This document shows positions 1 to 6,416 of a DNA stretch of 7,112 nt, piece after piece. The position numbers and the translations under genes are program-made. The notes below the pieces were generated by a model. It saw only the letters and a program-made list of their open reading frames with translations. It did no database searches and had not been told where the DNA came from. Source of the stretch: Verrucomicrobiales bacterium (GTDB taxonomy: Bacteria; Verrucomicrobiota; Verrucomicrobiia; Verrucomicrobiales; Verrucomicrobiaceae). The stretch's first letter is position 1; each line of letters begins with the position of its first letter. The DNA lies in the NCBI GenBank assembly GCA_003506995.1, contig DNXB01000513.1, positions 837 through 7,948 on the forward strand. Direction: 5' to 3'.

Positions 1-786
1 AAACAGCAGGGAGACGATGTCCAGCCGGTCGGAGGTGCGGGCCTGGGGATGCTGGCTCACCCGCAGCAGCAGTTGCGCGGCCTCCGGTGCCGTGCGGCCG
101 GACTGGCGGCTGAGCATGCGCAGCGCGTCCAAACCGGCGGCATCATCGCGCTGCGCGAGTTTCCACAGCTTCGTCTCGGCTTGATGCCGTTTTTCAGGGA
201 AGGCACCTTGGTTGATGTCCATCACCGCCTGCCGCACGGCCAGCGTCGGCACCTCGGCAAAAAAATCTGCCAGCGCGTGCTCCGCCTGGTCCGCTTCACG
301 CAGCAGGCCCTCCTGGCGCAGGAGGTCGATGTTGAGCCGGGCGGCTTCCAGTCCTTGGGACAGCGGGACAGGGATGTCGTTCCACGCAGCGCGTGCCTTC
401 GTCACACTGCCTGCTCCCAGCCAGGCGCGGGTCAGCCAGAGATGATCCTCCGGCCGCATCAGCGGGCCGGGCTTCAACAGTTCCAGCGCCTCCGCCAGCA
501 TCTGCGGCTGCGTGTGGGTGGCGATGAGGTAATCCGCCAGCACGCGCAGAAAGGGCGCGTCATGCCGACGGTAGTCCGGCACTTTGGACAGCGCGATGGC
601 AGCGGCAGACCAGTCCTTGGCTTGCACAGCCGATTGCGCCTGATGAATCCAGTGCTCAGCACCCGTCAGCCGGCTGAGATCGAAGCCGCCAAACCGCAGC
701 AGCGCCACGCTCAGTAGGATCAATCCCAGCAGCAGCCACGCCAGCCTGCCAAAGGCGGACAGAGGGCGGTGGCGTTTGGTTTTCAC
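1..786 (-). CDS. Membrane-anchored helical-repeat (TPR-like) protein, C-terminus beyond the left edge
   Basis: Read on the minus strand, this frame is open for 262 codons from a GTG at 786-784 to base 1, so the gene continues outside the window. An in-frame TGA lies four codons upstream of the GTG, which leaves it as the best start; GGTGA about 9 nt before it is a passable ribosome binding site. Residues 1-12 are basic (KTKRHR near the start) and are followed by a hydrophobic segment at about 13-30 (LAWLLLGLILLSVALL), which reads as an N-terminal membrane anchor or uncleaved signal. The rest is a run of Ala/Leu-rich amphipathic helices with TPR-like spacing (AEHWIHQAQSAV, LADYLIATHTQPQMLAEALE). 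I do not recognise a specific family and see no catalytic motif. It starts 57 nt after the PEP-CTERM gene with no clear terminator between, so co-transcription is possible. A scaffold or protein-interaction role is inference only. Confidence 0.75.
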   Translation of the reverse strand, partial: MKTKRHRPLSAFGRLAWLLLGLILLSVALLRFGGFDLSRLTGAEHWIHQAQSAVQAKDWSAAAIALSKVPDYRRHDAPFLRVLADYLIATHTQPQMLAEALELLKPGPLMRPEDHLWLTRAWLGAGSVTKARAAWNDIPVPLSQGLEAARLNIDLLRQEGLLREADQAEHALADFFAEVPTLAVRQAVMDINQGAFPEKRHQAETKLWKLAQRDDAAGLDALRMLSRQSGRTAPEAAQLLLRVSQHPQARTSDRLDIVSLLF

Positions 787-843
787 AGCAGGCAGTCACC
801 GTCAGTCTGGATCAATCAACCGCGACACGCCCGGCAAGCAGCC

Positions 844-1663
844 TCAGCGACCATTCACGCGTTTTCTCGGCAGCCAGAGTCCGAACAGGCCGAGCATCAC
901 AAAAGCAGCCTTGGACGGCTCGGGAACGGCGGCGGCGCTGGCGGAGAGGGAGAACTGGAGGAGAAAGTCTCCTCCATAGTCATTGGTGGCTGGACCTGGA
1001 GTCGAAGTGGTGCGGAAAACGATGTTGTCATTGGTGGGAACCGGGTTGTCGGTCCAGCTTCCAGTGTCGGTTTGGTAATTGTTGTCAAACAATGCCACCG
1101 CAAGCGCGGGATTCACACTCCAACCACTGGTCTGGGTGGTGTAGTTGGTGGTGCTGGAAACATTCCAACGGTAAGACTCCCCCGATCCCGTGGTATTGGG
1201 AGCTCCTGCCACCAGCCAGTAGGTTTGACCCGAGGTTAGCTGGATGCTACCAGGAGTGGCTGTATAAGTATAATCTCCCGCTGTTGTGGGGGCCAAGCTG
1301 CCACTCAAGGTGCCAATCAGGGCTCCAGGCCGGGGATCCGGCACACCGCTCGTGTTGTTGGCGTAAATGCCCACCACAAAATTTCCGGTGGTTCCAGGAT
1401 TCGCGTCATCCATGCTGAGAGTAGCCGAATCAAGGTTCCATGTGTTCCCGGAGACAGGCCCGACCACAAACGAGGAGCCAACATACATGCTGTTTTCGTA
1501 GCCCACGTCCGTTAGAGCAACACCCTGCCCGTTACCAGGGCCAAGATTGGTTTCCCCCATGTTGGACAGCACCACTGAGGCATGTGCCTGCGAGGCCAGG
1601 AGAATCAGACTAAAGCCACGACAGGACAGGACAGGACAGGACAGGACAGGACAGGAATTTCAT
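844..1663 (-). CDS. PEP-CTERM (exosortase-sorted) surface protein, phase-variable candidate, OFF in this sequence
   Basis: Predicted exported surface protein with the C-terminal sorting tail VPEP, a hydrophobic segment (FVMLGLFGLWL) and basic RKR, the signature recognised and cleaved by exosortase. The mature part (about 215 residues) is rich in Gly, Ser, Thr and Asn, has predicted beta character, and resembles choice-of-anchor domains of PEP-CTERM proteins (LTSGQTYWLVAG). In the body frame, upstream of the GTG at 1575, the codons read GFSLILLASQAHA followed by S, a signal-peptide core ending in an Ala-His-Ala cleavage site. That frame has no ATG, because TGA at 1662-1660 closes it. The only well-placed ATG (1663-1661) reads MKFLSCPVL and then passes through seven CCTGT copies into TAG at 1612-1610. 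The gene is therefore out of frame here; 8 copies would give 274 aa and 5 copies 269 aa. It has its own near-consensus promoter. G+C is visibly lower than in neighbouring genes. Alternatives: a sequencing error in the repeat, a decayed gene, or a non-ATG start. Confidence 0.85.
1621..1655 (-). repeat. Pentanucleotide microsatellite, seven perfect copies (CCTGT coding strand, ACAGG plus strand), in the signal-peptide region
   Basis: Seven uninterrupted 5-nt copies begin 8 nt after the A of the ATG at 1663. Because 5 is not a multiple of 3, each gain or loss shifts the downstream frame. Copy numbers of 5, 8 or 11 join the ATG to the signal peptide and body. Seven copies end in TAG (TCG TGG CTT TAG); six would end in TGA (GTC GTG GCT TTA GTC TGA). 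The pentamer has no stop in any frame and always encodes the cycle Pro-Val-Leu-Ser-Cys, so copy number changes signal-peptide length and the downstream frame but not local composition. Short perfect tandem repeats of this kind are typical substrates for slipped-strand mispairing. Confidence 0.95.
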
Positions 1664-1689
1664 GGGCGTCTGCGGCTGAGGTGAAGGAA

Positions 1690-1725
1690 CGGCGGGATTT
1701 TGGGAAATTGACGAGGGAATGTCAA
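1690..1725 (-). promoter_or_regulatory. Near-consensus sigma-70-type promoter of the PEP-CTERM gene
   Basis: On the minus strand a perfect -35 box TTGACA (1725-1720) is followed by a 17-bp spacer and CAAAAT (1702-1697, 4 of 6 matches to TATAAT). Transcription would begin near 1690, giving a leader of about 27 nt before the ATG at 1663. It lies between the stop of the retropepsin gene (1823) and the PEP-CTERM start, which supports 1663 as the real initiation codon and suggests that switching acts on translation rather than on promoter spacing. No Shine-Dalgarno motif is visible in the leader. Confidence 0.6.
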
Positions 1726-1740
1726 AACAAACTTTTCTAC

Positions 1741-1757
1741 CAGCACGAGGCGTGCCG
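1741..1757 (-). terminator. Weak hairpin downstream of the retropepsin gene, possible terminator
   Basis: On the plus strand GCACG (1743-1747) and CGTGC (1751-1755) form a perfect 5-bp stem with an AGG loop. On the minus strand this hairpin follows the retropepsin stop by about 68 nt and precedes a loosely T-rich stretch (AAAAGTTTGTTTTG) that also contains the next promoter. The stem is short and there is no clean U tract, so this is a tentative call. Confidence 0.25.
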
Positions 1758-1822
1758 GGAAGCCGGGGCTTTGTATGTGAAGGAACATGCCACGCAGCAG
1801 TGGTGGTTTGCTTCCATGCCTG

Positions 1823-2212
1823 CTATGTCCGGCCTGCCTTGGGAACCACCGACAGTTCGAGCCGTGATCTGAAGAAGCAGATGTCGAACTCCATGAAGAA
1901 ATTGGTCTGGCCGAGCACGAGCGGCACGGCATCGCTTTCGCACCATGCAAAGGCGAGTGTGACAGGCCGGAGAGAACCAATGGTCGCTTCAACCAGCACG
2001 GGCATGGCCGCTGCGCCTGCGCTGACACCTGCCAGTCGCAGGGTGGCCTTGTTGGGATTCCAAACCAGCCCCAGTTCAATGCCGATGCTCCACGGCAGCA
2101 CGTTCACGTCGGCACCGCTGTCCACCAACGCCTCCACATTCACGCTCGATTCCTGTTTGCACAGGCTGACAGGCAGCATGGGGCGCTGTTTCGCGTCGTA
2201 GCGAAAGATCAT
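1823..2212 (-). CDS. Retropepsin-like (clan AA) single-domain aspartic protease
   Basis: A 129-residue protein starting at ATG 2212-2210 and ending in TAG. The segment VEALVDSGADVNVLPWSIG (about residues 26-44) carries the hydrophobic-hydrophobic-D-S-G-A catalytic motif of retropepsin-like proteases, with Asp31 as the predicted nucleophile-activating residue. Near the C-terminus PLVLGQTNFFMEFDICF matches the hydrophobic-hydrophobic-Gly element and the following strands of the fold. Only one DSGA motif is present, so an active enzyme would have to be a homodimer, as in retroviral proteases. There is no signal peptide or membrane segment, so it is probably cytoplasmic. It follows a 69-residue ORF by 4 nt with no Shine-Dalgarno, suggesting translational coupling. 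No reverse transcriptase, integrase or gag-like gene is nearby, so this is a bacterial cellular family rather than a retroelement. Its substrate is unknown. Confidence 0.85.
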   Translation of the reverse strand: MIFRYDAKQRPMLPVSLCKQESSVNVEALVDSGADVNVLPWSIGIELGLVWNPNKATLRLAGVSAGAAAMPVLVEATIGSLRPVTLAFAWCESDAVPLVLGQTNFFMEFDICFFRSRLELSVVPKAGRT

Positions 2213-2216
2213 GGGA

Positions 2217-2426
2217 TCAATGCGCTACGACCGAGTTCAGTTCCTGCATCAAAGCTTCCGCCGCGCCTGCTTCAAACTGCGGCGACTGCAACCGGTAGGT
2301 GCGGGCGTGTTCCAGCGGCTGGACGGCGTCTGCATCATCAATGTCCATGGCGAGAACACGGATGAGATGCAGTTTGTCGGCGGCATTCAGCAGACGTGCG
2401 CTGGGGAGCAATTGGGCGAGTGACAT
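2217..2426 (-). CDS. Small hypothetical protein coupled to the retropepsin-like protease
   Basis: A 69-residue ORF starting at ATG 2426-2424 (MSLAQLLPSARLLNAADKLH) and ending in TGA at 2219-2217, 4 nt before the protease ATG. An alternative TTG at 2459-2457 would add 11 residues; ATG is preferred. The N-terminal half (LLNAADKLHLIRVLAMDID) resembles the short helix-turn segments of antitoxin-like partner proteins in two-gene modules, but I cannot assign a family. No Shine-Dalgarno is seen. A poor promoter-like pair just upstream (TTGAAA, 16 bp, TTAAAT) would give an almost leaderless transcript; otherwise it is read through from the sulfatase gene, whose stop is 49 nt upstream. That it encodes a real protein is supported by tight packing with a recognised gene, not by homology I can verify. 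Its role could be an adaptor, inhibitor or substrate of the protease. Confidence 0.6.
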   Translation of the reverse strand: MSLAQLLPSARLLNAADKLHLIRVLAMDIDDADAVQPLEHARTYRLQSPQFEAGAAEALMQELNSVVAH

Positions 2427-2475
2427 GAGGCATTTAAACCGAGCGACTGAGTTTTTCAATGGTGCAATCGGAGGT

Positions 2476-3951
<1,476 letters not shown>

Positions 3952-4029
3952 GACGGATGCTAACGAAGAAACTGCGTTCGCTTTGTCAAAAAGGAAAGTC
4001 CTGCGTGCCGCAGTCGTTTGTTACGCGTC
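3952..4029. promoter_or_regulatory. Divergent intergenic region between sulfatase and oxidoreductase, with a 13-bp palindrome
   Basis: These 78 bp must hold the start signals of both divergent genes. A perfect palindrome CTGCG-TGC-CGCAG lies at 4001-4013, ending 16 nt before the oxidoreductase ATG; it could be an operator or a hairpin in that leader. On the minus strand TTGACA (3989-3984) is a perfect -35 for the sulfatase, but the best -10 at 17 bp (TCGTTA) is poor. I see no convincing promoter for the plus strand and no Shine-Dalgarno for either gene. Both ATGs are preceded by GTC. Confidence 0.35.
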
Positions 4030-5538
4030 ATGACCAACCGCCGCTCCTTCCTCAAACAGTCCGCCGCCGCTTCCACCGGCGTTTTTTACATCGCCAAAAC
4101 CTCCTGGGCGCAGAAAAGTCCGGGGGATACGATGAACATCGGCGTCATTGGCTTCGGTGGTCGTGGCAAGTCGCATATCAGCGGCTACAAAGGCCTGAAA
4201 AGCGAAGGCGTGCGTGTCGCGGCCTTGTGCGATGTCGATAGCAACGTGCTGGGCAAGGAGGTGGACGCCTTCGACAAGGAGAAGCAAAAAGTCACCGGCT
4301 ACACCGACCTGCGGAAGCTGTTGGAGAACAAGGACATCGACGCCGTGAGCATCGCCACGCCAAACCACTGGCATGCGCTGGCTTCCATCTGGGCGATTCA
4401 GGCCGGCAAGGACGTGTATGTCGAGAAGCCGGTGTCCCATTGCGTGTGGGAAGGGCGTCAGATCGTGAACGCGGCACGGAAGTACTCGAAGATCGTGCAA
4501 ACCGGCACGCAGTCGCGCTCCAGCCGCAAAGGCATCGCCGAGGCGGTGAAGTATGTGCAGGAAGGCAATCTCGGGAAAATCCTCCTCTCACGCGGCCTGT
4601 GCTACAAGCGCCGTGCCAGCATCGGCAAGACCGAGGGCGAGCAGCCCATCCCTGAATCGGTCGAATACGATCTCTGGTGCGGCCCCGGCCCGAAAAAGCC
4701 GCTGACGCGCGCGAAGCTGAAGTATGACTGGCACTGGACCTGGGATTACGGCAACGGCGACCTCGGCAACCAGGGCATCCACCAGATGGACATCGCCCGC
4801 TGGTTCCTCGGCGAGATGGAGCTCTCCCCCAGCGTGTGGAGCGTCGGCGGACGCCTCGGTTACGAAGACGATGGCGAAACCGCGAACACGCAGATCATTT
4901 ACCACGGCTACGAGAAGGCGCCGCTGATCTTTGAAGTGCGCGGCCTGGCGGAGTCGAAGTTAGGCAAGAACATGGACAAGCTCATGCAGACGAGCCAGGG
5001 CGTGAAGTTCCAGCCGAATCCGGGCAAGGACGGGAAGGAAGGCGTGACTGGCGCGGGCGTGGGCGTGATCGTCGAGTGCGAGGGCGGCACCGTCGTCGTG
5101 CCGAACTACTCCGGGGCCATCGTGTTCGACAAGGACGGCAAGGAGGTGAAGAAGTTCGAAGGGGCCGAGGACCACTTCAAAAACTTCATCAACGCATGCC
5201 GCAGCCGCCGTGTGGACGATCTGCACGCCGACATCCTCGAAGGCCATCTCTCCAGCGCCCTCTGCCACACCGGCAACATCAGCCATCGTCTTGGCACGAA
5301 GGAAGCCCCAGACGCGATCCTTGAGAAGATCAAGGGCGACAAGCTCGGCACCGAGTCCTTCGAGCGCATGAAGGAGCATCTGGCGAAGAACGAGATCGAT
5401 CTCAGCAAAGAAATGCTCACCCTCGGTCCCGTGCTCAAGATGGACGGCAAGACCGAGCGCTTCATCGACCACGACGCTGCAAATAACATGCTCAAGAACA
5501 AGTATCGCGAGCCCTATGTCGTGCCGGAGATCGTGTGA
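4030..5538 (+). CDS. Tat-exported Gfo/Idh/MocA family NAD(P)-dependent oxidoreductase
   Basis: A 502-residue protein starting at ATG 4030; an upstream in-frame TTG at 4018 would only place four residues before the signal. Residues 1-28 are a twin-arginine signal (NRRSFLKQ, then a hydrophobic stretch ending near SWAQ), so it is predicted to be exported folded, presumably with its nucleotide cofactor bound as in glucose-fructose oxidoreductase. The Rossmann fold begins NIGVIGFGGRG (GxGxxG at 41-46), with Asp68 at the end of strand 2 (ALCDVD), ATPNHWH at 109-115 and the family EKP motif at 132-134. The C-terminal domain carries GNQGIHQMD, with His251 and Asp254 in the usual catalytic/substrate region. 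The family oxidises or interconverts sugars and cyclitols; many verrucomicrobial and planctomycetal paralogues have this Tat form. The substrate is unknown. It is divergent from the sulfatase and convergent with the DUF1080 gene, and ends in TGA shortly before a strong terminator. Confidence 0.93.
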   Translation: MTNRRSFLKQSAAASTGVFYIAKTSWAQKSPGDTMNIGVIGFGGRGKSHISGYKGLKSEGVRVAALCDVDSNVLGKEVDAFDKEKQKVTGYTDLRKLLENKDIDAVSIATPNHWHALASIWAIQAGKDVYVEKPVSHCVWEGRQIVNAARKYSKIVQTGTQSRSSRKGIAEAVKYVQEGNLGKILLSRGLCYKRRASIGKTEGEQPIPESVEYDLWCGPGPKKPLTRAKLKYDWHWTWDYGNGDLGNQGIHQMDIARWFLGEMELSPSVWSVGGRLGYEDDGETANTQIIYHGYEKAPLIFEVRGLAESKLGKNMDKLMQTSQGVKFQPNPGKDGKEGVTGAGVGVIVECEGGTVVVPNYSGAIVFDKDGKEVKKFEGAEDHFKNFINACRSRRVDDLHADILEGHLSSALCHTGNISHRLGTKEAPDAILEKIKGDKLGTESFERMKEHLAKNEIDLSKEMLTLGPVLKMDGKTERFIDHDAANNMLKNKYREPYVVPEIV

Positions 5539-5590
5539 GGCGATGCATGGCAGACCGATCTCTGGAAAAAGAGGCGGCAAAGCTTGAGGC

Positions 5591-5627
5591 AAAAAAGCGG
5601 ACACCCGGCAAGGGTGTCCGCTTCATT
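5591..5627. terminator. Bidirectional rho-independent terminator between convergent genes
   Basis: A perfect 10-bp stem GCGGACACCC (5597-5606) / GGGTGTCCGC (5612-5621) encloses the loop GGCAA, with two extra A-T pairs at its base. The plus strand continues TTCATTT, and the minus strand continues TTTTTT, so termination should be strongest for the minus-strand DUF1080 transcript while also serving the oxidoreductase. It lies 52 nt after the oxidoreductase stop and 23 nt from the DUF1080 stop. Confidence 0.9.
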
Positions 5628-5650
5628 TGAAATGCTGCTGATGCGTGGCG

Positions 5651-6301
5651 TTATGGAATCGCCTTGATGAAAAGGTCTTTGTAGTAAACGACGCTCTTGG
5701 GGTCATGGGCCTGGATGGCGATCGTGCCTTCACTGAGCTTGCGACCCGGCATGTTTTTCAGGGCGGTGGCGGGATCCCAGCCCTCGGGTTCGGTCCAGTC
5801 GGTGGTGACCTGGCCGTTGATGGAGATGGTGATGTGCTTGCCTTCGACCTTGATGTGATAGTCGAACCATTCGCCATCGGCCACGGATGCTTTGTCGAGC
5901 ACGTCTTTCACCGCATAGAGGCCGCCGGTCTTCTTTGGGTCTTTGTGCGCGGTGCTGTTCACCTGGCACTCGTAGCCTTTTTCAGGCCAGCCGGTGTCCT
6001 GCCAGGCGGTGTGGATGTAGATGCCAGAGTTGGAGCCTTCCATGTGCTTGACCTTGGCCTTGAACTCGAAGCTCTGAAACTTCGCGTCGCCATTCGGGCC
6101 GGTGTAAAAGAGGTGGGCACGACCGTTGCTGACCTTGATGGCTCCCTCTTCGACGGAATAGCTGCCGGGAGTTTCCTCGTTGGATTTCCAGCCGGAGAGA
6201 TCCTTGCCGTTAAACATGGAGGTCCAGCCGTCATTCTCTGCGGCGAAGGCCGAGGCAAGTGCGAACGCCGCAAGGGCGGTGAGTGAGAGGTGTTTGATCA
6301 T
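5651..6301 (-). CDS. Exported DUF1080 / 3-keto-disaccharide hydrolase family protein
   Basis: A 216-residue secreted protein made almost entirely of one domain. Residues 1-20 or 21 are a signal peptide (MIKHLSLTALAAFALASAFA), with cleavage near AFA/AEN. The mature part opens with the family hallmark GWTSMFNGKDLSGWK and continues with NSGIYIHTAW, DGEWFDYHIKVEGKHI, INGQVTTDW and the closing GTIAIQAHDPKSVVYYKDLFIK, a concanavalin-like jelly roll of normal length. Members of this family (Pfam DUF1080) act on 3-keto-glycosides, cleaving sugars already oxidised at C3 by a Gfo/Idh/MocA-type enzyme; this is family knowledge and the activity here is inferred. The convergent Tat-exported oxidoreductase is a natural partner. 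Its transcript ends at the shared hairpin. A promoter-like element lies immediately upstream with no Shine-Dalgarno. Confidence 0.92.
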   Translation of the reverse strand: MIKHLSLTALAAFALASAFAAENDGWTSMFNGKDLSGWKSNEETPGSYSVEEGAIKVSNGRAHLFYTGPNGDAKFQSFEFKAKVKHMEGSNSGIYIHTAWQDTGWPEKGYECQVNSTAHKDPKKTGGLYAVKDVLDKASVADGEWFDYHIKVEGKHITISINGQVTTDWTEPEGWDPATALKNMPGRKLSEGTIAIQAHDPKSVVYYKDLFIKAIP

Positions 6302-6338
6302 AGAGGAGCGTTTTAACGTGGTGGAAGAGAGTTGTCTA
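6302..6338 (-). promoter_or_regulatory. Putative promoter of the DUF1080 gene, near-leaderless
   Basis: Minus strand: TAGACA (6338-6333, 5 of 6 to TTGACA), a 17-bp spacer, then TAAAAC (6315-6310, 4 of 6 to TATAAT). Only 8 nt separate the -10 box from the ATG, so transcription would start within a base or two of the start codon, giving a leaderless mRNA. No sigma-54 -24/-12 motif was seen here despite the neighbouring sigma-54 regulator. Confidence 0.4.
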
Positions 6339-6359
6339 ACGGGTGCTTGGGAGCAGAAA

Positions 6360-6403
6360 ACGGAAATGGGGGGGCATGCTTCGATGAAGTTGTCGCCCCA
6401 TGC
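6360..6403 (-). terminator. Possible terminator after the sigma-54 regulator gene
   Basis: On the minus strand, starting about 18 nt after the stop, GGGGC pairs with GCCCC, and inside it CTTC pairs with GAAG around ATC, giving a two-part imperfect hairpin. It is followed by CCATTTCCGTTTT, a poor but T-containing tail. Location favours a terminator; the structure is only moderate. The stem includes a run of seven G on the plus strand (6368-6374). Confidence 0.4.
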
Positions 6404-6416
6404 TGGTTGTGCGGCC

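Noticed and set aside
49..717. A 222-codon plus-strand open frame at the left edge
   Set aside because: Its translation is Arg/Gln/His-rich without domain character. The opposite strand reads a membrane anchor followed by regular helices through the whole interval.
1582..1872. Plus-strand frame containing an Arg-Thr-Gly-Gln-Asp repeat
   Set aside because: The repeat peptide is simply the ACAGG tract read on the wrong strand. The promoter, ATG and signal peptide are all on the minus strand.
1823..2212. Retroelement or retrovirus-like insertion suggested by the retropepsin motif
   Set aside because: No reverse transcriptase, integrase, terminal repeats or target duplication are visible; single-domain retropepsin-like proteins are common in bacteria.
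5645..6286. A 213-codon plus-strand open frame opposite the DUF1080 gene
   Set aside because: The minus strand has a signal peptide and the full set of DUF1080 motifs; the plus frame is its shadow.
6368..6374. Run of seven G as a second slippage tract
   Set aside because: It lies between genes, inside the probable terminator stem and about 30 bp upstream of the DUF1080 -35 box, so a length change would not shift a reading frame or promoter spacing.
6302..6416. Sigma-54 promoter controlling the DUF1080 gene
   Set aside because: No TGGCAC-N5-TTGC-like element was found on the minus strand; a sigma-70-like pair fits better.
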